Positions 1 to 8,035 of a stretch of DNA of 64,000 nucleotides are shown in pieces. The notes under the pieces are model-generated. The model worked only from the letters and a program-made list of their open reading frames with translations, ran no database searches and was not told where the DNA came from. Every line of letters begins with the position of its first letter. Position 1 is the stretch's first letter. The stretch lies in IMG/VR virus record IMGVR_UViG_3300047557_002158, positions 1 to 64,000 of that record. One strand, given 5' to 3'. Source of the DNA: a virus. The translations under genes were made by a program, and so were the position numbers.

Positions 1-1
1 G

Positions 2-100
2 ACATATGGTATTATAGAAGGATTATTTAATGTAAATGAATATGTTGAAATAAAAAATAAAACTGTTCAGGAGTTAAAAGATGTTTCACTTATTCAATAA
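2..100 (+). CDS. 3' end of an unrecognised upstream gene (partial)
   Basis: An open frame enters from the left edge and stops with TAA at 98-100, giving the last 32 residues of a protein. It overlaps the next gene's start (81) by 20 nt, a usual phage arrangement. The tail is hydrophilic and rich in Asn, Glu, Val and Lys. Too little is present to assign a family. Confidence 0.5.
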   Translation, partial: TYGIIEGLFNVNEYVEIKNKTVQELKDVSLIQ

Positions 101-1118
101 AGTTTATGTAGTTTCTGATTCTTTATTAAACATAGATTTTGATAGAGTAGTTTTATCAAAAAATTATGGCGTTCAAATGTATGGAGAATTAAACAAAATT
201 TCTAAAGGTGAATTATTAATGTATGCAAATGATTTTTCGAATGTGGAAAAATCATTTAGTGATTTCATAAAATTTTTAAATGACCGTGTTGTAAAAACCA
301 ACAAAAAAATTATAATATATGTTGATGATGAATCATTTATGAAATTAACAAGTAATTGGTTAATTAATTTATTTAAAAATATCAATGATGATACTGCTTG
401 GTTTATAGTTGATTCATATTTAACAAAAATGAAGAAAAATCAAGCTTGGAGAAGTTATAACCTTTTCACCGGTCCAAATTTATATAAAGAGGTTAATGAA
501 GTAGATTTCAAAAAGATTTTTAATGGCATTAATGTAAATCAAAGTGATTCACTTTTACTCACACTTAAAGAACAAATCAGTTTAGAATTTTTGATTGCGT
601 CTTATAAACATGACGGATCAAATTTATCACCTCTAATCGTTTGTTTGGAAAAAATATTAACAAGAACATTACAGGAAATATTATTAGAAGTAAAACATAC
701 TGTATATAAAAATCAACATAAATCAAATTTCAATATTACTTTTGATGAAGAATTTTTTTCCAATTCGACATTGTATAAATCAGAATCACTTGGTAATGTT
801 GGAAGTTTATCAAACATTGATTTGATAAATTCTTCTGCGGAAGATATTAAAAAGTTCAAAGATATTGCCAAACAAATTTATATCAACTGGGATAAATTTT
901 CAGAAAATTCTCCTGTTATTAAAAAATTAGAGTTGTTGGATTTGATTCGCAACGGATTAACAAAAGAAGAAGTTGACAAAATTTTGCAAATGGAAAAAGA
1001 AGATACTTCCAACAACAGAATTTATCCATGTAGTGATGAGGAATCGATCAACATCTATCTATTGGATCATGTCTTAAATCAAAATTCGGAACAATTGAAA
1101 TCATATCAACTTAGATGA
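81..1118 (+). CDS. hypothetical protein, first gene of the radical-SAM/oxygenase cluster
   Basis: 345 residues with a good ribosome site (AGGAG at 69-73, 7 nt before ATG). I do not recognise the family. The N-terminal ~140 residues alternate hydrophobic and charged segments like an alpha/beta fold. The C-terminal ~120 residues are charged and probably helical. No signal peptide, membrane segment or cysteine cluster is visible. Its stop overlaps the ATG of the following 2-oxoglutarate oxygenase (ATGA), so the two are translationally coupled. A role with the cluster, for example substrate handling, is inference from position only. Confidence 0.75.
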   Translation: MFHLFNKVYVVSDSLLNIDFDRVVLSKNYGVQMYGELNKISKGELLMYANDFSNVEKSFSDFIKFLNDRVVKTNKKIIIYVDDESFMKLTSNWLINLFKNINDDTAWFIVDSYLTKMKKNQAWRSYNLFTGPNLYKEVNEVDFKKIFNGINVNQSDSLLLTLKEQISLEFLIASYKHDGSNLSPLIVCLEKILTRTLQEILLEVKHTVYKNQHKSNFNITFDEEFFSNSTLYKSESLGNVGSLSNIDLINSSAEDIKKFKDIAKQIYINWDKFSENSPVIKKLELLDLIRNGLTKEEVDKILQMEKEDTSNNRIYPCSDEESINIYLLDHVLNQNSEQLKSYQLR

Positions 1119-1744
1119 AACAAAATGATTATTATGAGTTGGGTTTTTTTCAAACGAATGCACCTGACAATATTTTGAAATTACTTTGGGCAGAAATTTA
1201 TTTGACTGAGTGGATTAATGATTCTGAAGAAGGTATCTACAAACAAATACCTTCTTGGTACAAAAAGAAAAACAAATATGCATTGAAGAAAGATGGTTCA
1301 AATAGATCCGAATATGAACGTCTTATCGGAAAAGAAATATTCGAAAATACTCCGAGTACACTGATAGAAATTGGCAACAAACTCATACAGAATGGCCAAT
1401 TTGATTTTTTCAGAACTTACTACAAATCACACGAATTAAAATACATTGATCTCTGGAATGGTTCAGAGAACATTGATTACCATTTCGATACGATAAATGG
1501 ATGTGACACACTCATTCTGATTTATCTTACAGACTCCGAAAAATGGTCAACTGAATGGGGCGGTTCTATAACCATGAAGAAACAAGTTGGCAATTTTTGT
1601 CACTACGAACAAAAAATTCTACCGGATAGTGGAACTATGTTGGTCATAAACAATGCAAATCCACTTGTCATGCACAAGGTAGAAAAACTCCATAACACAT
1701 CAATAAATAGATACACCTTCTCTTTTATTTACAAGTGGTTTTAA
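1115..1744 (+). CDS. Fe(II)/2-oxoglutarate-dependent oxygenase (prolyl-hydroxylase-like)
   Basis: 209 residues. The iron-binding facial triad is visible: HFD at about residues 123-125 and a distal His near 186 (motif VMHK). An Arg near 198 (INRYTF) would bind the 2-oxoglutarate carboxylate. A WNGSEN stretch before the triad and an EWGG after it are shared with the oxygenase at 2752, so the two are paralogues. The family couples 2-oxoglutarate decarboxylation to hydroxylation of a substrate, often a protein side chain. The substrate is unknown. It sits directly upstream of a radical-SAM gene (1-nt gap). Confidence 0.85.
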   Translation: MKQNDYYELGFFQTNAPDNILKLLWAEIYLTEWINDSEEGIYKQIPSWYKKKNKYALKKDGSNRSEYERLIGKEIFENTPSTLIEIGNKLIQNGQFDFFRTYYKSHELKYIDLWNGSENIDYHFDTINGCDTLILIYLTDSEKWSTEWGGSITMKKQVGNFCHYEQKILPDSGTMLVINNANPLVMHKVEKLHNTSINRYTFSFIYKWF

Positions 1745-1745
1745 A

Positions 1746-2750
1746 TTGATAGCTGAACATATATTGAATATACACAATAAGAGACCAGATACTGGTGAAA
1801 TTATTGTAACACTGTTTGAATATTGTGATTTGAGTTGTTTATTTTGCAACCAAGACCACGATAGCTATGAGGGTATCGATACAATAGTTGGTAAGTTTGA
1901 CTCAATCAAATTGTCAATCAACCAACAAATAAAAAAAGGTAAAAAGCAAATCTCCATACATATGATGGGTGGAGAATTATTCTCGGATACAGTAGAAGAT
2001 AAAGTATTCGATGACTACGCCGAACTAACCAAGAAATTATTGGCATACGGCAAAGAAATAAACATACCTCTAGAAGTCTCTTTCATAACCAACTTCATAT
2101 GGAAAAAGAAAGAAAGAATAAAGAAATTTCTGGACGATAACAACGTATTGGTCATGACGAGTTATGATCCATCAGGTAGATTCAACAAAAAAACTTTTGA
2201 AGTGTACAAAAAAAACATACAAGATTTTAAAGAATATATAATCAGTGTCAACGTCATTATGACGAAGCCAAATATAGATAAATTTATGTCGGATAATGTA
2301 CCGTTTTTCGATTACTTATACGAAAATTTTTCAATCTATTTTGATTATTATGGACCAGGAAAAAACCATGAATTTCTAATGGCAAAAGACGTTGAGATTC
2401 GTGACTTTATGAAGTACATGTTTCAGAATTGGAAAAATTGTCATCCATTCAAAACATTTACCAATAAAACCGCGAACAAAATGTCATGCATGGATACGCA
2501 TACTGTTATGCCATCTGGAAAATGGGGTGGTTGTGGTTACTTTGAGAATTTGGAGAAAGTTATACCAATTAAACTTGTAACTGAACAAAAGTGGTTTGAT
2601 GATTACAATTGTTATGAATGTGAACATCTGCAAAGGTGTACTATGGGATGTTTTATGAGTAATCACGTAAAGGATATGAGAACTCAAGACACATGTTGGT
2701 TAAAAGAAGTTTATGATTTTGTTGATTTAAAAGTTGAAAGGGAAAAATAG
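1746..2750 (+). CDS. radical SAM protein with SPASM-like C-terminus
   Basis: 334 residues, TTG start one base after the previous stop. The CxxxCxxC cluster that binds the catalytic 4Fe-4S (CDLSCLFC, residues 27-34) is perfect, and MMGGE follows as the usual glycine-rich SAM-binding motif. The last ~85 residues hold at least seven more cysteines in a SPASM-like pattern (MPSGKWGGC, then CYEC, C, GC and C), expected to bind auxiliary clusters. SPASM enzymes typically modify peptides or proteins. The target is unknown. The TTG start is the only one that keeps the spacing and the full N-terminus. Confidence 0.9.
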   Translation: MIAEHILNIHNKRPDTGEIIVTLFEYCDLSCLFCNQDHDSYEGIDTIVGKFDSIKLSINQQIKKGKKQISIHMMGGELFSDTVEDKVFDDYAELTKKLLAYGKEINIPLEVSFITNFIWKKKERIKKFLDDNNVLVMTSYDPSGRFNKKTFEVYKKNIQDFKEYIISVNVIMTKPNIDKFMSDNVPFFDYLYENFSIYFDYYGPGKNHEFLMAKDVEIRDFMKYMFQNWKNCHPFKTFTNKTANKMSCMDTHTVMPSGKWGGCGYFENLEKVIPIKLVTEQKWFDDYNCYECEHLQRCTMGCFMSNHVKDMRTQDTCWLKEVYDFVDLKVEREK

Positions 2751-2751
2751 A

Positions 2752-3852
2752 ATGATTGTATCTTTAATTGAAGAAAACAAAGATTTTATTGCAGCTGAAG
2801 CAATCGCTTTTGTTCAAAGAACTTATCCGAATTTCAAGTTAGATAAAGAACTTATTCGTAGAGATGTACATATGATCATCGATATTTTTATGGGTGAGTT
2901 GTACGTGGAGGGCGGTGTTTATTCTTTAGACATTGAAGATAATCGTGATATGTTTTCTTTTCAATTGAATAGATATAAAAAATCATTCGTGGCATTTAGA
3001 AATCATTCCGAACAAACAATTGATTGTATTCAATATGTTAACGATTTAATAAAAAAAGTTATAACAAATCAAAAAGTGGAACCAGTTCTTAACACACAAT
3101 TTCATCAAATATACGATAATAAACAAAAATTCAATGAAGAAAAATTGAGTGAATTTGATATTATTTCCAGTTTAATTATTGCAAATTCGGATGCTGGATC
3201 AAATAGAAACTATCATATCGATTTCATTGAAGAATACTTCGATAAAGGTTTTGTGGTTACTAAAATTCCACCACATATACATGAAAAATTGTGGCGAGAA
3301 ATTGAAAATACCAAATGGGTTGATGCTAAAAATACAACATATAAAAAAATACCAGATTGGTATCATGAAAACAAAAAATACTATGTTGATCCAACGGGAT
3401 ATGATAGGCCTTCTTATGAAAAGAAAATTGCATCTGATATTTTTACGAATGCGCCAAAAAGTTTAATTGATATTTCGGATGAGTTAATACAAGATCCTTT
3501 ATTTGATCCATTAAGATTATATCGGCCACCAAATCCTATTACAAAATTTTTACATTTTTGGAATGGAAGTGAAAATTCTCCACATCATGTTGATGCTATT
3601 GATGGTTCTGATCTTATGGTTTTTTGTTATCTTACAGAAACAGAAGATTGGAAAGAAGAATGGGGTGGATACATTAATATTTTTAAAGAAGTCAATTCTG
3701 AAATAACTAATCATAAAATTGTGTTACCAAATAATGGAGTAATGGTACTAGTTAATAACTCTGCACCAATTTTTAAACACGGTATTAGAAATTTGATTAA
3801 AAAAGATATTAATAGATACACGTTTATCTTTCATTATACTTGGACATACTAA
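2752..3852 (+). CDS. Fe(II)/2-oxoglutarate oxygenase with N-terminal extension
   Basis: 366 residues from the ATG at 2752, which has AAAGGG upstream; a TTG 18 nt earlier is less likely. The C-terminal ~210 residues are paralogous to the oxygenase at 1115. They share KKIPDWY, WNGSEN, HVD of the iron triad (about residues 278-280), EWGG, a distal His (FKHG, about 341) and INRYTF with the cosubstrate Arg. The first ~150 residues are an additional, mostly helical domain that I do not recognise and that the shorter paralogue lacks. It may select the substrate. The gene lies between radical-SAM genes, so hydroxylation and radical chemistry may act on the same target (inference). Confidence 0.85.
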   Translation: MIVSLIEENKDFIAAEAIAFVQRTYPNFKLDKELIRRDVHMIIDIFMGELYVEGGVYSLDIEDNRDMFSFQLNRYKKSFVAFRNHSEQTIDCIQYVNDLIKKVITNQKVEPVLNTQFHQIYDNKQKFNEEKLSEFDIISSLIIANSDAGSNRNYHIDFIEEYFDKGFVVTKIPPHIHEKLWREIENTKWVDAKNTTYKKIPDWYHENKKYYVDPTGYDRPSYEKKIASDIFTNAPKSLIDISDELIQDPLFDPLRLYRPPNPITKFLHFWNGSENSPHHVDAIDGSDLMVFCYLTETEDWKEEWGGYINIFKEVNSEITNHKIVLPNNGVMVLVNNSAPIFKHGIRNLIKKDINRYTFIFHYTWTY

Positions 3853-3867
3853 ACATAAATTTTTGCC

Positions 3868-4938
3868 ATGGAATTAATTATTAAACCAACTGAGAAATGT
3901 AATTTCAAATGTACTTTTTGTTCTAGTACGCACATCACTGATGATAAAACGGCGGAATTAGATCACGAATATATCTTCAAGTTTTTAAAGAGATACCCAG
4001 AAACAAATACTATCATTGTCAATGGCGGCGATCCATTAATGATGAGTCCAGAATATTACTGGAAAATAATTGAACACCTGGATGAAATCGGTAGTGAGGC
4101 TGGCATATCATTTACCAGTAACCTGTGGCCATTCTATAAGAATCCTAAAAAATGGGCCAAACTATTTACACATCCTCGCATGGGTATTACAACCAGTTTT
4201 CAATATGGTGGTGGTAGACTTAAAGGTGACTTGACAGAATTCAGTGAAGAAGATTTTTGGAACGTCAGTGATATGATGCTGGACGTTGTTGGTTATCGTC
4301 CAGATTTCATAAGTGTTATCACTAAGGAGAATGAACATCTAGCCATCAAGAACGTTGAACTGGCCAAGAAAATGGATGTGGAATGTAAATTGAACTATGC
4401 GTTCAGTAGTGGACCTCCGGTAAAATTCAAAAACATTATCATGGGACAACAGGGGCAACCATATTTACTGGCAGATATTTACAAAATATATATTGAAATA
4501 TGGAAAAAAGATTTGACGCAGTGGGAATATAACACAAAACAGATGGTCAAAAGATTGATTGGCCATACAACAACTTGTCCACAAAATAGAAACTGTGATG
4601 AAAGCATTCGAACATTACAACCTAGTGGCGATTATTACAGTTGCGGTGCATTTGGTGATGATAAAATCTATCAAATAGATTTCGAAAAAGAAATGTCAGG
4701 TGAAAAAATATTTCCTTTGAAATTTCAACCAGAAATACAAAGTCTTAAACAATCCTGTTTCACCTGTCCAATGTTTCAAATTTGTAATGGTTGCAAGAAG
4801 ACAATTAAGGATTTAAAAGATCATGACTTGGTGGAAGAACATTGTTCAAAAATGAAACTATTGGCACCAGACATTATTGAATCTAATGGTTTGACGGGTG
4901 CTTTAGAACTCACACCATATGTTAGAGAATATACATGA
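3868..4938 (+). CDS. radical SAM/SPASM protein
   Basis: 356 residues. The N-terminal cluster motif CNFKCTFC is at residues 11-18, followed by VNGGDP, the SAM-binding GGE-like motif. The C-terminal region carries a SPASM-like array: CPQNRNC, then PSGDYYSCGAFG, CFTC, ICNGC and a final C. The overall layout recalls peptide-modifying enzymes such as sactionine and PqqE-type maturases, but no precursor peptide is obvious nearby. Its stop overlaps the next radical-SAM gene by 4 nt. It differs clearly from the protein at 1746, so the two may catalyse different steps. Confidence 0.9.
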   Translation: MELIIKPTEKCNFKCTFCSSTHITDDKTAELDHEYIFKFLKRYPETNTIIVNGGDPLMMSPEYYWKIIEHLDEIGSEAGISFTSNLWPFYKNPKKWAKLFTHPRMGITTSFQYGGGRLKGDLTEFSEEDFWNVSDMMLDVVGYRPDFISVITKENEHLAIKNVELAKKMDVECKLNYAFSSGPPVKFKNIIMGQQGQPYLLADIYKIYIEIWKKDLTQWEYNTKQMVKRLIGHTTTCPQNRNCDESIRTLQPSGDYYSCGAFGDDKIYQIDFEKEMSGEKIFPLKFQPEIQSLKQSCFTCPMFQICNGCKKTIKDLKDHDLVEEHCSKMKLLAPDIIESNGLTGALELTPYVREYT

Positions 4939-5843
4939 ATGTTTCTATTAATCCAAGTTACTTCTGCAATTTCAGATGTGACTTTTGTTATCTGACAGAA
5001 AAGCAATTATCAGACCAGAAGAAAATAGAATTAGAAAAACTGGATGAATTATTATCACAAATACCAAACATAGAACATGTTGATCTATACGGTGGTGAAA
5101 TAGGTGCACTGAAAAAAGATTACTTTTATGGATTGAAAAATACAATACGAAAACATTATAGTGGTAAAATTAATATTAATACCAATTATTCCATGTTGCA
5201 CGATGGATTCTATGAAGATGATTTCTACCTAAGTGTTAGTTATGATTGGGAAGCCAGAGAAAAGTCTGACAGGGTTTACCAGAACATGTTGTTAAGTCCA
5301 GTGCCTTTGGCCGTATTGGTCCTAACCAGTCCTAAAGTGTTACGGATGAATGTTGATGATCTTATATTGTCAATGAACATGTGTAGTGGTGTGAGAAGTG
5401 TGGAAATAAAACCTTACAGCACCAACCAGGCAAATCAACATCTCGTCACACACAAAGACTTTGAGGAGTTTGTTAAAAAGTGGATTGAAAGCCCAATACA
5501 AAAAAACTTTGAATTCATTAATGAATATTATATTGAAGATGTTTTGGATGGTAGTCGAAACGCATTCAGTGATGACCACATCTACATCACACCAAATGGT
5601 AAGTTCGCAGTGTTGGAATTTGATTTAAATGACAATGAATATTTCTTGGAACTGGATAGTTGGAACGATTATGTGAAATGGACACAAAAAGAAAAACGAA
5701 ACAACGTCAGTGATATCTGTAGAAGTTGTGAATTCTATGGCAAATGTCTGACTGAGCACTATCGTTATGTCAAGGATCTAAATAATGGTTGCAATGGTTA
5801 TAAATTTTTAATAGAGTGGTATCGTGACAGAATGGAAAATTAG
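4935..5843 (+). CDS. radical SAM protein with shortened C-terminal cysteine region
   Basis: 302 residues. CNFRCDFC at residues 11-18 ligates the catalytic cluster, and LYGGE gives the SAM-binding motif. The C-terminus has only about four cysteines (CRSC, KC, GC) instead of the seven of a full SPASM domain, so it may bind a single auxiliary cluster (twitch-like). The start overlaps the previous stop (ATGA), which implies coupled translation. It is the third radical-SAM enzyme in the operon. Whether it works in series with the others is unknown. Confidence 0.88.
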   Translation: MNVSINPSYFCNFRCDFCYLTEKQLSDQKKIELEKLDELLSQIPNIEHVDLYGGEIGALKKDYFYGLKNTIRKHYSGKININTNYSMLHDGFYEDDFYLSVSYDWEAREKSDRVYQNMLLSPVPLAVLVLTSPKVLRMNVDDLILSMNMCSGVRSVEIKPYSTNQANQHLVTHKDFEEFVKKWIESPIQKNFEFINEYYIEDVLDGSRNAFSDDHIYITPNGKFAVLEFDLNDNEYFLELDSWNDYVKWTQKEKRNNVSDICRSCEFYGKCLTEHYRYVKDLNNGCNGYKFLIEWYRDRMEN

Positions 5844-6222
5844 ACAAGAAATTTATTATAGACTCAATACTGATTTTGATGATGATCTGAAAACCAAAAA
5901 GGTTGAGATTTCGGATGATATTGTCAACAATGCGGTACGATATTTCAATGATCGTAATATTGGATGGATATATCCAGCAAAAAGTTATATGGTCGGAATA
6001 TGTTATTCACGTTGGTTGTCAGAATATTTTGGTGGCGAACCACTGTCTTATTTAAAAGATCAATCTTTACTTTACAACAATGATCCTTATTTTCAAACAT
6101 ATGATCAGGACAAAAAAGTTTATGATCAAATATTGTTAAAAATTAATCACTGGAAATTTGATGAAACAATCGGCCTAGTTCCAGATGTTAAGAAGTATTT
6201 TATGGAAGAATTTATGTTATGA
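5824..6222 (+). CDS. small hypothetical protein of the modification cluster
   Basis: 132 residues from a GTG start inside the end of the upstream radical-SAM gene (20-nt overlap); its stop overlaps the next ATG. I cannot assign a family. It is rich in Tyr, Trp and Asp and has no signal peptide or membrane segment. It lies between a radical-SAM enzyme and an oxygenase, overlapping both. This suggests it is made with them, perhaps as an adaptor or substrate-binding partner (inference). Confidence 0.7.
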   Translation: MTEWKIRQEIYYRLNTDFDDDLKTKKVEISDDIVNNAVRYFNDRNIGWIYPAKSYMVGICYSRWLSEYFGGEPLSYLKDQSLLYNNDPYFQTYDQDKKVYDQILLKINHWKFDETIGLVPDVKKYFMEEFML

Positions 6223-6800
6223 TTCAAAATTTATGGCCAACACCCTTTTTAAAAACGAATTTTCCAGAAAAAATAAATAACGATTTGTCCAATCATTTAT
6301 TTTTAAAATATGATTTTTTTAACAATGTGGGTCCAGATGCAATTGCAACCGAGTCAAGAAATATTTTCGATGATAAATCAAAAATAATAAAAATTTTCAA
6401 AGATCAAATTGTAATACCACTATTCGATACTTTTTTAAAAGAATCGCTGAATAAAGATTTGTCCTTTTGGAAAGGATATGCACTTAAAGGATGGTTAACT
6501 GGTTCGGGTAAAAATTATTCTTCGGAATTTCATAATCATAGAGGATCATCACTCTCTGCCATATTTTATTTGTTATGTGACGATGTGGATGTAGGTGGAA
6601 ATATTCATTTTACGGACCCAAGACAAAATTCAAATCGAGGATATGACATGAATTTTATTTCTTGGTTTGAAAATTATACCTTTGTTCCGAAAAGTGGTGA
6701 TGCAGTTGTTTTTCCTAGTTTTTTGTATCATTATGTTTCAACCTATAAAGGAAACATAAGATTGGTTTTACCTGTGGATCTTTTTTTGTTCAACAATTAA
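6219..6800 (+). CDS. 2-oxoglutarate/Fe(II) oxygenase, phage PF13759-like family
   Basis: 193 residues. The opening NLWPTPF and the core match the 2OG-FeII_Oxy_5 type common in T4-like phages of aquatic bacteria. The core has FHNHRGSS with the first iron ligands (about 104-106), GGNIHFTDPR, KSGDAVVFPS, a distal His in LYHYVS (about 169) and a following Arg (about 181). This family differs from the pair at 1115 and 2752. The substrate is unknown; suggested roles include modification of virion proteins. It is the last gene before the tail-fibre block. Confidence 0.85.
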   Translation: MIQNLWPTPFLKTNFPEKINNDLSNHLFLKYDFFNNVGPDAIATESRNIFDDKSKIIKIFKDQIVIPLFDTFLKESLNKDLSFWKGYALKGWLTGSGKNYSSEFHNHRGSSLSAIFYLLCDDVDVGGNIHFTDPRQNSNRGYDMNFISWFENYTFVPKSGDAVVFPSFLYHYVSTYKGNIRLVLPVDLFLFNN

Positions 6801-6849
6801 ACTTCGAAAAGCAAAAAATATCCTAAATATCTTAGTGTTTTTTGAACAT

Positions 6850-6857
6850 GATAAATA
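6850..6857 (+). promoter_or_regulatory. putative T4-type late promoter (GATAAATA)
   Basis: GATAAATA differs by one base from the T4 late -10 element TATAAATA recognised by gp55. It lies 34 bp before the ATG of the first fibre-block gene and follows an AT-rich gap. It probably starts late transcription of the structural genes. Confidence 0.5.
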
Positions 6858-6890
6858 CCATTATTATAATAAAAAAGGTAAAGATTAATC

Positions 6891-7229
6891 ATGGCAGCAG
6901 GATATCAAGAACTATTTATAGAACAGGGGGTCGATTTTTCAACCTCCATTACCTTGGATAATCCAGATAATGAGCCCTTTGATCTAACTGGCTTTGAAGC
7001 GAAAAGTCAGATAAGAAAATCCTATTATTCCAACAATGCATCAGCTCAATTCACCATCAGTATTGGAACTCCAGCTAATGGTACGATAAGTATGGCTTTA
7101 AGTTCAGCAAACACAGCAAATTTAGCTTCAGGTAGATATGTTTATGATGTAGTTATTAGAAAAAACAATCAGATTACAAGAGTTTTGGAAGGAATTGTTA
7201 ATATCGTACCGCAAGTTACTAAATTTTAA
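6891..7229 (+). CDS. small virion structural protein, beta-sandwich-like
   Basis: 112 residues, dominated by alternating hydrophobic and polar residues typical of a beta-sandwich: GVDFSTSITLDN, then FDLTGFEAKSQIR, then GRYVYDVVI. It resembles the small baseplate or fibre-attachment proteins that precede fibre genes in many phages, but I cannot name a characterised homologue. It follows the late element at 6850 and leads a run of fibre-like genes separated by 0-35 nt. Confidence 0.7.
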   Translation: MAAGYQELFIEQGVDFSTSITLDNPDNEPFDLTGFEAKSQIRKSYYSNNASAQFTISIGTPANGTISMALSSANTANLASGRYVYDVVIRKNNQITRVLEGIVNIVPQVTKF

Positions 7230-7238
7230 AGGACAAAA

Positions 7239-7775
7239 ATGCCTACGGTAACAGTTTCACAACCTTCGATAATCAAAGTTAAGATTGATAGTCAACAAAG
7301 TAAAGTCAGCACTATCAATTATGCACCAAAATCACTAAAAAGCGATTCTGATGTTGACATGACTGGTGCTTTGACCGGTGATGTTCTGGTCTATAACGCA
7401 AGTACACAAATTTTTAGTACAAAACGTATAGGATCAGCAACGCCGGTGACGGGTGCTTTAGTACCAACCAGTACAAGAGCATTCGATATTGGTACAACAA
7501 CACGAAGATTTAGAAGTATTTATTTGTCCGGTAATACCATTGATATGGACGGAACACAGTTAAAAGCTGATGCCGCAAATGGTACACTATCATTCAGTGC
7601 AGCTCCGACACCGGAATTTCCAAATCCAATTGCAATTTTAATAACTCCGCAAGGAGGTTTTGCACCAGTTCAAACAGTGGCAGGTGAAATACCCCCATCA
7701 ACAAATATACAAAGCATTATTGCAAATACTGCAACATATCTTCAATTCACTGGCGGTGATGCGGGTTTCTTTTAA
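7239..7775 (+). CDS. tail fibre-like structural protein
   Basis: 178 residues, Ser/Thr/Ala-rich, with DIGTTTRRFRSIYLSGNTI in the middle. That motif is frequent in phage fibres and tail-associated proteins, where it forms a short beta-helical element. The C-terminus GGDAGFF resembles the DGGxF tails of the next fibre genes. No enzymatic motif is visible. ATG follows AAAGGAC at 7228. Confidence 0.7.
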   Translation: MPTVTVSQPSIIKVKIDSQQSKVSTINYAPKSLKSDSDVDMTGALTGDVLVYNASTQIFSTKRIGSATPVTGALVPTSTRAFDIGTTTRRFRSIYLSGNTIDMDGTQLKADAANGTLSFSAAPTPEFPNPIAILITPQGGFAPVQTVAGEIPPSTNIQSIIANTATYLQFTGGDAGFF

Positions 7776-8000
7776 ATGTCAAATACAGTCATACAGATAT
7801 TAAGATCATATGCAAACACCATACCACCATCTTTGGCGGACGGTGAATTAGCATATTCTTTTGCGGCCAATGCGTTATACATTGGAGACCAATATGGTAA
7901 TATTATAACAATTGGTGGATCAGCTTTTGCGGCAAATGTTACTGTTGCTGTTGCAAATGTATCTATTGAAACTTTGAATGCGGACGGTGGCGAATTTTAA
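7776..8000 (+). CDS. short fibre-type protein with tropism-determinant-like N-terminus
   Basis: 74 residues, starting immediately after the previous stop. The first ~45 residues (IQILRS, then LADGELAYSF, ALYIGD) follow the pattern of the N-terminal domain of phage tropism determinants and fibres (Mtd-N-like: IQ-x-R, GE, LYIGD). The protein then simply ends with ADGGEF. It may be a minimal fibre-tip or attachment subunit, or a remnant of a longer fibre. The shared C-terminal tag argues for an intact gene. Confidence 0.65.
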   Translation: MSNTVIQILRSYANTIPPSLADGELAYSFAANALYIGDQYGNIITIGGSAFAANVTVAVANVSIETLNADGGEF

Positions 8001-8006
8001 TAAATA
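7999..8006 (+). promoter_or_regulatory. putative late promoter (AATAAATA)
   Basis: AATAAATA overlaps the stop of the short fibre gene and lies 29 bp before the ATG at 8036. It differs from the T4 late element at the first base only. Confidence 0.4.
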
Positions 8007-8035
8007 ACGTTATAGCTTAATAATAAGGACAAGAA

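Noticed and set aside
5824-6222. RiPP precursor peptide for the radical-SAM enzymes
   Set aside because: At 132 residues with no leader/core boundary, Cys pattern or Gly-Gly site, it looks like a folded protein instead.
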